DNA of 64,000 nucleotides from an uncultured Moraxella sp. (GCF_945873075.1 NZ_CAMCBS010000007.1:27968-91967); one strand, 5' to 3'; counted from the first letter of the stretch, positions 9,170-18,611 are shown. Notes: generated by a model from the letters alone, not told the origin. Translations and numbers: made by a program.

Positions 9170-9787
9170 ATGGGTGCTTTGGTTGGTATTGCCTTAGTTT
9201 GGTTCATCATTGAGATGCTGGTGTGGTATTTGGTCGCCCAATTACCGGGTATGAGTGGCTGGTATGTGTTCTTTTGGTTCGTGGCGGCAGTGTTTATTGG
9301 TCTAAATTTCATCCGCAAGGCTGCCGGCACGCTAAATCCAATGGCTCAGCAGGTCAAAGCCATGCAAAGTGGCGTCATCCCTAATCCTGCCAATCAGCCA
9401 TCAGAAGGACTGGTTGCTAAGGCTGTCGCATCTGGTATCGCAGGCGTGCTGTTCTTGCTACCAGGTCTGATTAGCGATGTGGTGGCGGTGCTACTACTGT
9501 TGCCATTTGTCCAAAAGATGCTAACAACCAAAGCCAAAAATTACGCCATGAAAAACCAAGACAAGCTCATGCAGATGATGGCAAATCAAATGGGTGGCAA
9601 GGGCTTTGGGGCGATGGGCGGTCAAAACCCATTTGGCAATATGAATGGTCAAAATCCATTCGGTCAAGGCAATCCGTTTGGCGGTAGCCCATTTGGCAAA
9701 AGTCCATTTGGCGGTACGACGGTCGATGGTGATGCCAAACCTGTCAATAAAGATGTCAAACGCATCACATCAGCGAATGATGAATAA
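9170..9787 (+). CDS. fxsA: FxsA family membrane protein with NPFG-repeat tail
   Basis: 205 residues from the ATG at 9170, preceded by GAAGGA at good spacing; the track start at 9137 is an upstream TTG. Three or four membrane segments fill residues 1-120 (GALVGIALVWFIIEMLVWYLV, then a YVFFWFVAAVFIGLNFI segment, then GVLFLLPGLISDVVAVLLLLPF, the core FxsA signature). The cytoplasmic tail is rich in Met, Gly and Asn and holds five short NPFG/SPFG units (residues 150-185). FxsA in E. coli relieves exclusion of phage T7 by the F plasmid when overexpressed; its normal role is not known. Transcribed alone and ended by a strong terminator. Confidence 0.88.
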   Translation: MGALVGIALVWFIIEMLVWYLVAQLPGMSGWYVFFWFVAAVFIGLNFIRKAAGTLNPMAQQVKAMQSGVIPNPANQPSEGLVAKAVASGIAGVLFLLPGLISDVVAVLLLLPFVQKMLTTKAKNYAMKNQDKLMQMMANQMGGKGFGAMGGQNPFGNMNGQNPFGQGNPFGGSPFGKSPFGGTTVDGDAKPVNKDVKRITSANDE

Positions 9788-9808
9788 CTCAAATTCACCA
9801 CAATAACC

Positions 9809-9842
9809 AAACCCCCGATGCACTCGTATCGGGGGTTTGTTG
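9809..9842 (+). terminator. Rho-independent terminator after fxsA
   Basis: Perfect stem AAACCCCCGAT / ATCGGGGGTTT with an 8-base loop, then TTTGTTGT, about 20 bases after the fxsA stop. Confidence 0.85.
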
Positions 9843-9936
9843 TCCTGATATGTCTGATTGCACAGCAGAATCATTTATATTTTTGAAAATTATGCTAAAA
9901 TAATAAAATTGATTAATTAAAAAATTGGAGATTGCC

Positions 9937-10338
9937 ATGAAAAAGTTACTGACCTGCTGTGCGTTAATGAGTGCATCATTACCTGCTTTGGCGGATACAT
10001 TTTGGAATCATAATGGCTCAATCATGCGCCTGCAAGCGTATGGTAATAACCGAGTGTTCAGCTACGAAGTACCCACCAATCGCATGGCAGGCGCAGGTGT
10101 GGATAGTGGCACGGTATTGTTCGATGGCGTGCGTCAGGGCAATAAGTACTACGGGACAGCTCGTGTGTTTTCCAAATATTGTGCAGTACCAATCGAATAT
10201 CGCGTAACTGGCACGGTCGTGACCGAGCGTAAGGTTGTCTTGCGTGGTACTCGTAAAAGCTATGCAGCAGGCTGTCGCCCAACGGGTCGCTATACCACCG
10301 ATGTGCTTGAATTTACCTATATCGGCAATCGCTACTAA
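9937..10338 (+). CDS. Small secreted protein of unknown function
   Basis: 133 residues from the ATG at 9937, which has TTGGAG upstream; the track start at 9925 is a TTG. Residues 1-20 form a signal peptide (MKKLLTCCALMSASLPALA, cut before DTFW). The mature part is a compact beta-rich domain: SIMRLQAYGNNRVFSYEVP, LFDGVRQGNKYYGTARVF, CAVPIEYRVTG, and GCRPTGRYTTDVLEFTYIG. Two mature cysteines could form a disulfide in the periplasm. I recall similar unnamed secreted proteins in other proteobacteria but no function. It stands alone between two terminators. Confidence 0.75.
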   Translation: MKKLLTCCALMSASLPALADTFWNHNGSIMRLQAYGNNRVFSYEVPTNRMAGAGVDSGTVLFDGVRQGNKYYGTARVFSKYCAVPIEYRVTGTVVTERKVVLRGTRKSYAAGCRPTGRYTTDVLEFTYIGNRY

Positions 10339-10352
10339 GCAAATATGAAACT

Positions 10353-10387
10353 CAAAAAGCAAACAGTTTTAGCTGTTTGCTTTTTTT
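10353..10387 (+). terminator. Rho-independent terminator after the small secreted protein gene
   Basis: Stem AAAAGCAAACAG / CTGTTTGCTTTT with a short TTTTAG loop and a long T run. Confidence 0.88.
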
Positions 10388-10396
10388 ATTGCAAGC

Positions 10397-10432
10397 GAAA
10401 AAAATTGCCCACCATCATGGCGGGCAATTTGT
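10397..10432 (-). terminator. Rho-independent terminator after gcvP
   Basis: Read on the minus strand, a stem AAATTGCCCGCC / GGTGGGCAATTT is followed by TTTTTCGC, about 20 bases after the gcvP stop. Confidence 0.8.
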
Positions 10433-10453
10433 ATCACAGTATCACATCATGAG

Positions 10454-13309
10454 TTACTCGTAATTATCGATACTTGGGCAAGAGCAGATCAAATTCTTGT
10501 CGCCATAGACATCGTCCACACGACCGACCGATGGCCAGAATTTGTGGGCTTTGATGTAGTCTAGCGGGAAGGCTGCTTCAGTACGGCTGTATGGACGATC
10601 CCATTCGCCAGTCACGACAGCTTGGGTGTGCGGAGCATTGACCAATGGGTTGTTGTCCGCTGTCCAGCCATCAGTACCTGCTTGTACTTTTAGCGCTTCT
10701 TGTTTGATTTGCTTAAGTGCTGAGATAAAGCGGTCAAGTTCAGCTTTGCTTTCAGACTCGGTCGGCTCAATCATCAAAGTACCCGCCACAGGGAATGACA
10801 TGGTCGGCGCATGGAAACCATAGTCCATCAGACGCTTAGCGATATCAGTCTCGGTGATGCCAGTTTCTGCTTTTAGTGGGCGAATGTCAATGATACACTC
10901 GTGCGCCACACGGCCATTTTTGCCAGTGTATAGCACTGGGTAGTCGGCTGATAGTTGGCTTGCCACATAGTTGGCGTTTAGCAGGGCTTGTTTGGTCGCT
11001 GCCAATAGCCCATCACGACCCATCATGGTGATGTACATCCATGAGATTGGTAGGATGCTTGCTGAGCCATATGGGGCGGCTGATACAGCAGATTGACCTG
11101 CGACAGCGTTATGCACAGGGGTGACGCTGTGGCTTGCGATGAATGGCGCAAGGTGTTTTTTAAGTCCAATCGGACCCATGCCAGGGCCGCCACCGCCGTG
11201 TGGGATACAGAAGGTCTTGTGCAGGTTCATGTGTAGCACATCTGCGCCAACATCAGCAGGTTGCATGATGGCGACTTGGGCGTTCATGTTCGCGCCGTCC
11301 ATATAGACTTGGCCGCCATGAGCGTGGATTAGATCACAGATATCACGAATACCTTCTTCAAACACACCATGCGTTGATGGATAAGTAATCATCAAGGCGC
11401 CTAGGTTGGCACTGTGTTCTTCGCACTTGGCTTTTAGGTCGTCTAAATCCACATTGCCTTGCTCATCGGTCGCTACGACGACGACTTTCATGCCCATCAT
11501 CTGAGCGGTCGCAGGGTTAGTACCGTGTGCTGAGCGTGGGATTAGGCAGACATTACGGTCAGTTTGACCTAGGCTCTCGTGATAGCGACGGATTGCCAAT
11601 AAGCCTGCATATTCACCAGATGCACCTGAGTTTGGCTGCATACTGATTTCATCAAAGCCTGTGATGGCTTTGAGTTGATCTTGTAGGCTGTTAATCATCT
11701 CAATGTAGCCGACCACTTCATCACGGGGAGCAAATGGATGCACATTAGCAAACTCATTCCAAGTGATTGGTAGCATTTCGCTCGTGGCGTTTAGCTTCAT
11801 GGTGCATGAGCCAAGCGAAATCATTGAGCGGTTCATCGCCAAATCTTTGTCTTCTAGCGATTTTAGATAACGCAGCATTTGATGCTCGGTGTGGTGGCTG
11901 TTGAACACTGGATGGGTCAAGATGTCATCGGTGCGTACTTGTGAGCCAAGCACTGATTTGACTTCGCCTAGCGTGCCAGTGACACCAAAGAAACCACAAA
12001 GGGCGTTAAATTCTTCTTCATCGGTCAATTCGTTAAACGCCACCGAAATGCGAGTGTCGCTATCACGCCATAGGCTATAGCCTGCTTCTTTGGCAGCTTG
12101 CATGATGCTATCGGCAGCTGCTTTGTCCGCCACATCTACTAGCACGGTATCAAAGAAAGTGTCATGTACGACAGTAAATTTGGCTTTAACAGCGTCGCTG
12201 AATGCCACAGCCAATGCATGAATGCGAGTGGTAATGCGTTTTAGACCGACAGGGCCGTGATACACAGCGTACATACCTGCTAGGTTGGCAAGCAGTACTT
12301 GAGAAGTACAGATGTTTGAGTTGGCTTTTTCGCGGCGGATGTGCTGTTCACGAGTTTGTAGTGCCATGCGTAGGGCGGTGTTGCCTTGAGCGTCCACCGA
12401 TACACCGATGATACGACCAGGGGCAGAGCGTTTGTCTTTGTCTTTGAATGCAAAATACGCAGCGTGTGGACCACCAAAGCCCATCGGGATACCGAAGCGC
12501 TGTGTGCTACCTAGTGCAATATCAGCGCCCATCTCGGCAGGTGATTTAAGCAGTACTAGGCTTAGGATGTCGGCTGCCACGATGGCATAAGCGCCTTTTT
12601 CTTTGACTGCTGAAATGATGTCGGTCAAATCAACCACATCACCTTCTTTACCGACATATTGGAAATATGCGCCAAAGAAATCGCCATTTTTGGCGGTGTC
12701 AAAGTCGCCCACAACCACATCCCAACCAAAGTACTTGGCACGAGTGCGGATAACATCTAGGGTTTGTGGATAAGTGCGTTCATCAACGAAGAACTGTGTT
12801 GATTTTGATTTACTGACACGATTTGCCATCGCCATCGCTTCAGCGGCAGCGGTTGCTTCGTCTAGTAGGCTTGCACCTGCCAAATCCATACCGGTCAAAT
12901 CGATACAGACTTGTTGGAAGTTTAGCAAAGCTTCAAGGCGACCTTGAGCGATTTCGGCTTGGTATGGCGTGTAAGCGGTGTACCAGCCTGGATTTTCTAG
13001 CACATTACGCTGAATGACTGCAGGCAGGCGAGTTGGTGCATAGCCTTGACCGATGTAGCTTTTTGAGACGGTGATTTTATCCGCCATTTTACGCAGCTTG
13101 GCTAGGGCGTTGTGTTCGCTCATTGCCACTGGCAGATCGAGCTCTTTACCCAAGCGGACGGCTTTTGGGACGACAGCGTCGATGAAGCTGTCCATATCAT
13201 CAAAGCCCACAGCTTTTAGCAGGGCTTGTTGTTCGCTTGCGTCCTTGCCTAGATGGCGATGGACAAAAGCATTTTCATAAAATAAGTCGGAAAAGGTGTT
13301 AAATGACAT
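10454..13309 (-). CDS. gcvP: Glycine dehydrogenase (decarboxylating), P protein
   Basis: 951 residues, the full length of the single-chain P protein, formed by two homologous PLP-enzyme halves. It decarboxylates glycine and loads the aminomethyl group onto GcvH lipoate. The PLP-binding lysine lies in [20 protein letters not shown] (about residue 700), next to the glycine-rich loop that defines the family. The N-terminal half shows [13 protein letters not shown] and the [11 protein letters not shown] loop. It follows gcvT and gcvH on the same strand but is separated from gcvH by a terminator and a broken accessory gene, so it probably needs its own promoter or readthrough. Ends in a strong terminator. 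Confidence 0.97.
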   Translation of the reverse strand: MSFNTFSDLFYENAFVHRHLGKDASEQQALLKAVGFDDMDSFIDAVVPKAVRLGKELDLPVAMSEHNALAKLRKMADKITVSKSYIGQGYAPTRLPAVIQRNVLENPGWYTAYTPYQAEIAQGRLEALLNFQQVCIDLTGMDLAGASLLDEATAAAEAMAMANRVSKSKSTQFFVDERTYPQTLDVIRTRAKYFGWDVVVGDFDTAKNGDFFGAYFQYVGKEGDVVDLTDIISAVKEKGAYAIVAADILSLVLLKSPAEMGADIALGSTQRFGIPMGFGGPHAAYFAFKDKDKRSAPGRIIGVSVDAQGNTALRMALQTREQHIRREKANSNICTSQVLLANLAGMYAVYHGPVGLKRITTRIHALAVAFSDAVKAKFTVVHDTFFDTVLVDVADKAAADSIMQAAKEAGYSLWRDSDTRISVAFNELTDEEEFNALCGFFGVTGTLGEVKSVLGSQVRTDDILTHPVFNSHHTEHQMLRYLKSLEDKDLAMNRSMISLGSCTMKLNATSEMLPITWNEFANVHPFAPRDEVVGYIEMINSLQDQLKAITGFDEISMQPNSGASGEYAGLLAIRRYHESLGQTDRNVCLIPRSAHGTNPATAQMMGMKVVVVATDEQGNVDLDDLKAKCEEHSANLGALMITYPSTHGVFEEGIRDICDLIHAHGGQVYMDGANMNAQVAIMQPADVGADVLHMNLHKTFCIPHGGGGPGMGPIGLKKHLAPFIASHSVTPVHNAVAGQSAVSAAPYGSASILPISWMYITMMGRDGLLAATKQALLNANYVASQLSADYPVLYTGKNGRVAHECIIDIRPLKAETGITETDIAKRLMDYGFHAPTMSFPVAGTLMIEPTESESKAELDRFISALKQIKQEALKVQAGTDGWTADNNPLVNAPHTQAVVTGEWDRPYSRTEAAFPLDYIKAHKFWPSVGRVDDVYGDKNLICSCPSIDNYE

Positions 13310-13341
13310 AATCTATCCTTATTTGAAAAGAACTAAAAAAA

Positions 13342-14109
13342 TTAGTAATCAGAATAACTTTGTAACAATTTTACTTCATTGGGAGAATTGTCCCAAAAAA
13401 ATTGTATGCTATTTTTATCAAAAGATCCCATAATCACCATACCACAATCATCATCTTTTTCAAAAATATCATAAAAAACTAAATCACCATTTGCGTTGTA
13501 GAAACTAACCTTTGCTTTTTGCTCTGGTTCAAGCCATTCATTTGTTTGGGTTTGTGTTAAGGTTAGTTTGTTATCAATTCTACGAAAATCTTTAAAGCCA
13601 TTTTCTGTATATTGACGCATACCAATAATGGTAAGATGGTCTGGTGCAAATACAACATCAGCAATGTGCTTTCCGTCTGAATTGTATTCGGATAACTCAT
13701 CTTGAATGATGTTGTTGTCTTTGTCCAAAACCAAAATACGGCAGGTTACATCGTCTGTATTGCGATAGTAAATTTTAACAAAATCATCGTAATCTATAAG
13801 TTCTGTTTGCATTTTTTGCTCCCATTTATTAAAGCCTACGACATTAGCTTCTGCTTTATTGGGTTTTGTGGGTACTGCTTTTGTAGACCAAGTTGTTGCC
13901 TCCTGTGAGACATATTTTCCACATTGTGCCAACTTAGCGTCAGTAATGTATACACTTAATATGTCCCTTTGTTTTTCATACATTTGAATATGACCTTGAT
14001 AAGTAGCAAGTCATAAATTTCCTTTAGCTTGTGCTTCTGTGATTGAAAGGGTAGCAATGAAAACTAAAAACATAAATAAGAAAGTGCTTGATAAAAACTG
14101 TTTTTTCAT
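13342..14109 (-). pseudogene. AT-rich secreted-protein gene with an in-frame nonsense codon
   Basis: The ORF track shows 213 residues (13342-13983) without a signal peptide. Reading further upstream in the same frame gives an ATG at 14109 and a perfect signal peptide, MKKQFLSSTFLFMFLVFIAT to EAQA, then KGNL, then a TGA at 14011-14013. The frame continues as LATYQGHIQMYEKQRDILSVY, so one nonsense codon separates signal peptide and mature domain. The mature part has no family I recognise; it is rich in Asn, Asp, Lys and Tyr and much more AT-rich than its neighbours. It sits between gcvH and gcvP, interrupting the operon. A sequencing error or a rescued internal start are the alternatives. Confidence 0.65.
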
Positions 14110-14130
14110 AAGTATCTCTAAAAAAATACC

Positions 14131-14169
14131 AAAAATGGCGTAAGTCCAAATTGAACTTACGCCATTTTT
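14131..14169 (-). terminator. Rho-independent terminator after gcvH
   Basis: Stem AAATGGCGTAAGT / ACTTACGCCATTT, nearly perfect with T-rich flanks on both sides, immediately after the gcvH stop. It separates gcvH from the broken gene and from gcvP. Confidence 0.85.
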
Positions 14170-14170
14170 A

Positions 14171-14551
14171 TTACAGACTACTTTCGTACTCTTCAGCAGA
14201 CATCAAGCTGTCATAGTCTGCAGGATTGGCAGGCTTAACCTTAAAGAACCATGCTTTGCCGTATGGGTCTTCGTTAGCAAGTTCTGGGTTATCTACCAAT
14301 TCTTCGTTGATCTCAACGATTTCACCGCTGATTGGTGCATAGACATCAGATGCAGCTTTAACAGACTCAACGACAGCGATTTCTTGGTCGGCTTCGACAG
14401 TGGTGCCAACTTCTGGCAGCTCAACGAATACCACATCGCCAAGTGCATCTTGGGCGTGGTCAGTGATGCCGACAGTGATGGTGCCGTCTGCTTCTAGGCG
14501 TAGCCATTCGTGGCTTGCGACATATTTTAGATCAGCTGGGATATTGCTCAT
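14171..14551 (-). CDS. gcvH: Glycine cleavage system H protein
   Basis: 126 residues, normal length. The lipoyl attachment lysine is in the motif [13 protein letters not shown] near residue 64. GcvH shuttles the aminomethyl group between GcvP, GcvT and the dihydrolipoamide dehydrogenase. The start [19 protein letters not shown] is the family standard, with AGGAGA just upstream. It lies about 117 bases downstream of gcvT and is followed by a strong terminator, so gcvT-gcvH probably form one transcript under the glycine riboswitch. Confidence 0.97.
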   Translation of the reverse strand: MSNIPADLKYVASHEWLRLEADGTITVGITDHAQDALGDVVFVELPEVGTTVEADQEIAVVESVKAASDVYAPISGEIVEINEELVDNPELANEDPYGKAWFFKVKPANPADYDSLMSAEEYESSL

Positions 14552-14608
14552 GGGTTTTCTCCTTTGAGTGAATTAAACTTAAATGTGTTTAATGCGATTT
14601 ATAACTTG

Positions 14609-14652
14609 GGCGTACCTAAGTACGATTAATTAATTACAAACTAAGGTACGCC
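14609..14652 (-). repeat. Inverted repeat between gcvT and gcvH
   Basis: Arms GGCGTACC (14609-14616) and GGTACGCC (14645-14652) are perfectly complementary around a 28-base AT-rich loop. No T run follows on the minus strand, so it is not a typical terminator; it may be an RNA processing or stabilising element that adjusts gcvT against gcvH. Confidence 0.4.
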
Positions 14653-14668
14653 AATATCAAATTAGGTA

Positions 14669-15772
14669 TCAATCAAACTGCTTTTGACCATTTCTGACAA
14701 AAGGTAGCTTAAGCACACGCACATCGACTTCTTTGCCACGCATGATAACTTTGGCGGTATCACCTGTAAAGTCACTTGGCACACGAGCGATGGCGATAGA
14801 TTGTTTTAGGCTTGGGCTAAAGACACCGCTTGTGGTGATGCCATTACCTGCATCGGTCACGACTTCCATATGGTCACGCAGTACGCCACCTTTACCGGTC
14901 AATAATAGACCGACTTGCTTGACTTTGACACCATCGGCTTTTAGGGCGACAAGTTTGTCTTTACCGACAAAATCACGGCTTTCATCTTTTAGATCCACTG
15001 TCCATGCCATGCCTGCTTCTAGTGGGCTGACATCATCGTCCATATCGTTGCCGTATAGGTTCATGCCTGCTTCCATACGCAGGGTGTCACGAGCGCCCAG
15101 ACCGCATGGCTGTACGCCTGCATCTGCTAGCGCTTTAAAAAATTCTCCTGCTTTATCGGCAGGTAGGATCACTTCGACGCCATCTTCGCCAGTGTAGCCT
15201 GTGCGAGCAACGAACCAATCATCACCCAGATCGACACCAACAAATGGCTTAAGTGCGTTGACTTTTTCCGCCCATTCAGGCTTGACGGTGAGTAGTTTTT
15301 CAATCGCTTTTGGACCTTGAATAGCAAGCATTGCCACATCGTAGCGTGGATTTAGTGTCACGCCAAATTCGCTACCGACTTTGGCAAATTGCGCTGAGTC
15401 TTTTTCACGAGTTGCGCCGTTTGAGACGATGCGATAAGTGGTTTCATCTTCGCTAGTACGATAAACGATTAGATCATCAATCACGCCGCCATTGTCGTTT
15501 AGCATGGCTGAATACAGTGCTTTACCGACAAAGCCAAGTTTATTGACATCATTGGCGATAAGCTTACGGAAAAATGCTTTGGCATTGTCGCCAGTCACAT
15601 CAGTGACTAGCATATGTGAGACATCAAACATCCCTGCATCGGTACGCACGGCTTCGTGTTCGACGATTTGTGAGCCATAATTGACAGGTAATTCCCAACC
15701 GCCAAAGTCAATCAATTTGCCATTGAAAGCGACATGAGAATCATATAGGGGGGTGCGTTGTGGTGCGGTCAT
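14669..15772 (-). CDS. gcvT: Aminomethyltransferase, glycine cleavage T protein
   Basis: 367 residues from the ATG at 15772 ([16 protein letters not shown]), which has AAGGAT upstream; the track start at 15811 lies inside the leader. GcvT moves the one-carbon unit to tetrahydrofolate and releases ammonia. Visible family motifs are FDVSHM near residue 50, the MLAIQGP stretch near 140, and [12 protein letters not shown] near 190. First gene of the gcv transcript, directly under a tandem glycine riboswitch, so glycine is expected to switch it on. Confidence 0.97.
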   Translation of the reverse strand: MTAPQRTPLYDSHVAFNGKLIDFGGWELPVNYGSQIVEHEAVRTDAGMFDVSHMLVTDVTGDNAKAFFRKLIANDVNKLGFVGKALYSAMLNDNGGVIDDLIVYRTSEDETTYRIVSNGATREKDSAQFAKVGSEFGVTLNPRYDVAMLAIQGPKAIEKLLTVKPEWAEKVNALKPFVGVDLGDDWFVARTGYTGEDGVEVILPADKAGEFFKALADAGVQPCGLGARDTLRMEAGMNLYGNDMDDDVSPLEAGMAWTVDLKDESRDFVGKDKLVALKADGVKVKQVGLLLTGKGGVLRDHMEVVTDAGNGITTSGVFSPSLKQSIAIARVPSDFTGDTAKVIMRGKEVDVRVLKLPFVRNGQKQFD

Positions 15773-15876
15773 GGTCGTATCCTTTTTAAAGATGTTGGTG
15801 CAAAAATTCACTGGTTCATCATATCACACAGATATGACAACCTATCGGGCAAAAGCTCAATAAAAATAAGCACCCC

Positions 15877-16155
15877 ATCTGTCCTTTGACCTGAGATTTT
15901 CAACCAAAAATGGTTTTCTTCCCTTCGGTGGATAATGCCAAGCAAAATCGGGTAATTGGCAATACCGCTCTCCAGATTGTGTTGATAAATCTAAGCTGTT
16001 GATTTATCGAGATTTTCAGTCCGTTTACCTGAGCGATTATGGGGATTGTGCGAGCACAGTTTACGCCTTCGGTGGTGTTTTTACCATGTATTGACATGGC
16101 TTTGCTGTTTTATCCTTCCTGTCAAAAAAAGCAAAAAACACACTCTCCTGAAAAT
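15877..16155 (-). promoter_or_regulatory. Tandem glycine riboswitch upstream of gcvT
   Basis: Read on the minus strand, the leader holds two copies of the glycine aptamer signature. Aptamer 1 has CAGGAGAG, then CACCGAAGGCG, then CAGGTAAACGGACTG. Aptamer 2 has CTGGAGAG, then CACCGAAGGG, then CAGGTCAAAGGACAG. In each, the first and last segments pair to close P1. The two are joined by a short linker, the classical cooperative arrangement. This class binds glycine and generally turns gcv operons on. The expression platform between aptamer 2 and the gcvT start was not resolved. Confidence 0.9.
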
Positions 16156-16166
16156 CAAACACCCTT

Positions 16167-16195
16167 ATTATGAAAAATAATGCTACAATTTACAA
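16167..16195 (-). promoter_or_regulatory. Sigma-70 promoter of gcvT leader
   Basis: On the minus strand TTGTAA and CATAAT are separated by exactly 17 bases, placing the transcript start at about 16160, just before the first glycine aptamer. Confidence 0.7.
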
Positions 16196-16346
16196 GTAAA
16201 ATTATGAACTTTTGTAAAATATTTGTCTTGACAAGTGCTTTTTACAAATTTTAATCAATAATTTATATCAAATAATTGATGAATATGCGGATGATTATTC
16301 ATATAACCCGTTGAATTATTTGATAAAAATGAGAGTAGGACTAGCT

Positions 16347-16667
16347 ATGCATTGTGATGTTTATAAATTCCCAAAAAACGAAGACTGGTATGTATATATC
16401 GCACGCCCAAATTACCCAAATGACACCGAGACTTTGACCGATTGGCTGGGCGTGTTGCCAACGGCACTACGAGCCAAGCTTGGTATGGGTCAGTTTGTGA
16501 TGCACCTAGATTTGTCAAGCCGAGATAAATTGGCGCGAGCCAATATCGATGATGTGCGTGCCAAGCTTGCCGAGCAGGGCTATTATGTCCAAGCGCCACC
16601 TGCTGATATTTTGGCAGCACAAGCACTTGCCAAAGCAAAAGACGCCCAAGACAAAAAATATGATTGA
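16347..16667 (+). CDS. YcgL domain-containing protein
   Basis: 106 residues from the ATG at 16347 (MHCDVYKFPKNEDWYVYIAR). The track start at 16311 adds residues that do not belong to the family. The YcgL fold is visible from the early VYIARPNYPNDTE strand, LPTALRAKLGMGQFVMHLDL near 45-60, and the strongly conserved AEQGYYVQAPPADIL near 80. YcgL proteins are small cytosolic proteins of gammaproteobacteria; several lie near RNase D or in cell-division loci, but their biochemistry is not settled. Divergent from gcvT. Confidence 0.85.
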   Translation: MHCDVYKFPKNEDWYVYIARPNYPNDTETLTDWLGVLPTALRAKLGMGQFVMHLDLSSRDKLARANIDDVRAKLAEQGYYVQAPPADILAAQALAKAKDAQDKKYD

Positions 16668-16769
16668 TAACTGACTGATTTATTGTAAGATTTTAAGTTT
16701 TACGAATTTTTAACAGTTTTTGGTAAAAAGCGTGTTAAAATAGCGATAATTTTATTGTTGGTTGTTACG

Positions 16770-17264
16770 ATGAATTGGTTAAAAGACTTACCGCTTGAAA
16801 AAATCAGTGAAAGCTTGGCTCAATTTTTTGTTTGGTGGGCTCAAATCACTGAAGGTATTCCTGCTGCGCAATTGCCATTGACCGTCTATGTGATTGGCTG
16901 TGTGCTTGTGCTATTGCTTTGGCTGCTTGTGATGCGCCTGATTCCTAGACCGTTTAAGGGGATTAGCTGGGTGGCGGTGGCATCGATTTTGTTTGCACCG
17001 GGTCAAGCGGCAGGCGGTACGGGTGAAGTTGCACCTGCGATGCTTGGTGTGTTTCATTCAATTTTGATGAAAGATTTTGCCGGTGCTGTGGTGGCTTTTT
17101 TACCGATTTTGGCGGTGTTTGCTGCTCTGCTTGTGGTGGGTGCAATCTGGCAGATGCTGCGTAGTGTGATTGCCGGCGATGCCGAAAAACAAGCCGAAAC
17201 CGCTCGTATCCAAGAACAAAAACGCCAAATGGCGCAGATGAATACCCAAAATCCGCAGTCTTAA
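16770..17264 (+). CDS. Conserved-looking inner membrane protein, unknown function
   Basis: 164 residues from the ATG at 16770 (MNWLKDLPLEKI). There are at least three membrane segments: LTVYVIGCVLVLLLWLLVM (about 40-60), a weaker one near 70-80, and FLPILAVFAALLVVGAIWQML (about 115-137). The tail after residue 140 is charged and glutamine-rich (ETARIQEQKRQMAQMN) and should be cytoplasmic. I do not recognise the family. It precedes the rpsF operon, which has its own promoter, so no link with ribosomal proteins is implied. Confidence 0.65.
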   Translation: MNWLKDLPLEKISESLAQFFVWWAQITEGIPAAQLPLTVYVIGCVLVLLLWLLVMRLIPRPFKGISWVAVASILFAPGQAAGGTGEVAPAMLGVFHSILMKDFAGAVVAFLPILAVFAALLVVGAIWQMLRSVIAGDAEKQAETARIQEQKRQMAQMNTQNPQS

Positions 17265-17319
17265 CAGTGTTTGAGATAAGTTTGTATTCGAAATAACTTT
17301 ATGCAATAGCAAATAAACC

Positions 17320-17348
17320 TTGCTATTGCAGATAAATCAGCGTATAAT
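17320..17348 (+). promoter_or_regulatory. Sigma-70 promoter of the rpsF operon
   Basis: TTGCTA and TATAAT are separated by 17 bases, giving a start near 17355. A perfect 10-base inverted repeat (TGCAATAGCA at 17302-17311, TGCTATTGCA at 17321-17330) overlaps the -35 box. Confidence 0.75.
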
Positions 17349-17400
17349 ATGCGCTTTGTTAAATGGGTTTGGCTTATCAAACCTACTTTTCAATCTCCTT

Positions 17401-17429
17401 GCTACTGTCAGATGTGGTCTGATGGTGGC
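17401..17429 (+). promoter_or_regulatory. Hairpin in the rpsF leader, candidate ribosomal-protein autoregulatory element
   Basis: GCTACTGTCAGA pairs over all 12 positions (three of them G-U) with TCTGATGGTGGC around a TGTGG loop. It stands in the leader about 25 bases before the rpsF start and is followed by TGTTTTAATCC. An S6:S18-binding leader is known for this operon in many bacteria; I cannot confirm that this hairpin matches its consensus. Confidence 0.45.
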
Positions 17430-17453
17430 TGTTTTAATCCGTAGGGAGTCCTT

Positions 17454-17855
17454 ATGAGACATTATGAAGTGGTGCTATTGGTTCATCCAGACCAAAGCAA
17501 CCAAGTTGCCGACATGGTAACTAAGTACCGTACTATTGTTGAAGAAAATGGCGGTGCAAACCATCGTCTAGAAGACTGGGGCCGTCGTCAATTGGCTTAC
17601 CCAATCAACAAAATCCACAAAGCGCACTATGTGCTACTAAACATCGAATGTAACGATGAGACTCTAGCTCAGCTAGAAGAACTATTCAAGTACAACGATG
17701 CCATCATCCGTAGCCTAGTTATCCGCCGTGACGCTGCTATCACTGAACAATCGCCACTAGCGAAAGAAGCAGAAGATAAGCGCACTCGCAAAGCTAACCG
17801 TCGTAACGACGTTCGCACCGAACAAGGTGAGAGCGACGCTGACAGCGATAACTAA
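17454..17855 (+). CDS. rpsF: 30S ribosomal protein S6
   Basis: 133 residues. The canonical start [15 protein letters not shown] is followed by [13 protein letters not shown] and a HYVLLNIEC strand. S6 binds S18 and helix regions of 16S rRNA in the small subunit platform. The C-terminal tail from about residue 105 is charged and acidic (ending ESDADSDN), slightly longer than average. The ribosome binding site GTAGGGAGT sits just upstream. First gene of rpsF-rpsR-rplI; priB, found inside this operon in some gammaproteobacteria, is absent. Confidence 0.97.
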   Translation: MRHYEVVLLVHPDQSNQVADMVTKYRTIVEENGGANHRLEDWGRRQLAYPINKIHKAHYVLLNIECNDETLAQLEELFKYNDAIIRSLVIRRDAAITEQSPLAKEAEDKRTRKANRRNDVRTEQGESDADSDN

Positions 17856-17871
17856 TTAAGGAGATATTATC

Positions 17872-18099
17872 ATGGCACGTTTTTATCGTCGTCGTAAGTT
17901 CTGCCGCTTTACCGCTGAAGGCATCTCACACATCGATTACAAAGATGTAGAACTTCTAAAGCAATACATCAGCGAAAATGGCAAAATCGTTCCTAGCCGT
18001 ATCACTGGTACTTCTAACAAGTATCAGCGTCAGCTAGCAGTTGCGATTAAGCAAGCTCGCTATTTGGCTCTATTGCCATACACTGACAACCACAAGTAA
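17872..18099 (+). CDS. rpsR: 30S ribosomal protein S18
   Basis: 75 residues. The typical [12 protein letters not shown] start is followed by [26 protein letters not shown] and the basic [22 protein letters not shown]18 pairs with S6 in the 30S platform. It follows rpsF by 16 bases with a clear AAGGAGA site, so the three genes are one operon. Confidence 0.97.
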   Translation: MARFYRRRKFCRFTAEGISHIDYKDVELLKQYISENGKIVPSRITGTSNKYQRQLAVAIKQARYLALLPYTDNHK

Positions 18100-18115
18100 T
18101 TAACGGAGATAAATC

Positions 18116-18592
18116 ATGCAAGTTATTCTATTACAGCGTGTCGTTAATCTTGGTAAACTTGGTGAAACGGTTGATGTAAAAGCTGGTTACGGTCGTAACT
18201 ACCTAATCCCACAAGGCAAAGCACTACCTGCAACTGAAGCGAACATCGCTAAGTTTGAAGCTCGTCGTGCTGAGCTAGAAGCTATCGAAGCAAAAGAACT
18301 AGAAGTTGCTAACCAACGCGCTGCTGCATTGGCTGATGTTAATGTTATCATGCGTGCTAAAGCTGGTGACGAAGGCAAACTATTTGGTTCTATCGGTACT
18401 CGTGACATCGCTGATGCCTTGACTAAGTCTGGTCTAGAAGTAGATCGTGCTGAAGTGAAGATGCCTGAAGGCGCATTCCGTCAAGTGGGTGAGTACAAAG
18501 TTACCATCCAACTACATCACGACATCTCAGCTGACATCCTTGTGACAATTCTGTCAGAAGACGCACCACAAGCTGATGCAGACGAAGAATAA
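18116..18592 (+). CDS. rplI: 50S ribosomal protein L9
   Basis: 158 residues. The N-terminal rRNA-binding domain starts [32 protein letters not shown]. The long connecting helix (about 45-75) and C-terminal domain ([16 protein letters not shown]) are both present. The acidic tail [11 protein letters not shown] is a modest extension. Last gene of the operon, ended by a terminator 20 bases on. Confidence 0.97.
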   Translation: MQVILLQRVVNLGKLGETVDVKAGYGRNYLIPQGKALPATEANIAKFEARRAELEAIEAKELEVANQRAAALADVNVIMRAKAGDEGKLFGSIGTRDIADALTKSGLEVDRAEVKMPEGAFRQVGEYKVTIQLHHDISADILVTILSEDAPQADADEE

Positions 18593-18611
18593 TCATTAAG
18601 ATTATTTAAGA

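Noticed and set aside
9605-9720. NPFG repeats in the fxsA gene as a DNA-level repeat or phase-variable tract
   Set aside because: The units are irregular at DNA level with different spacing, so they are a protein composition feature.
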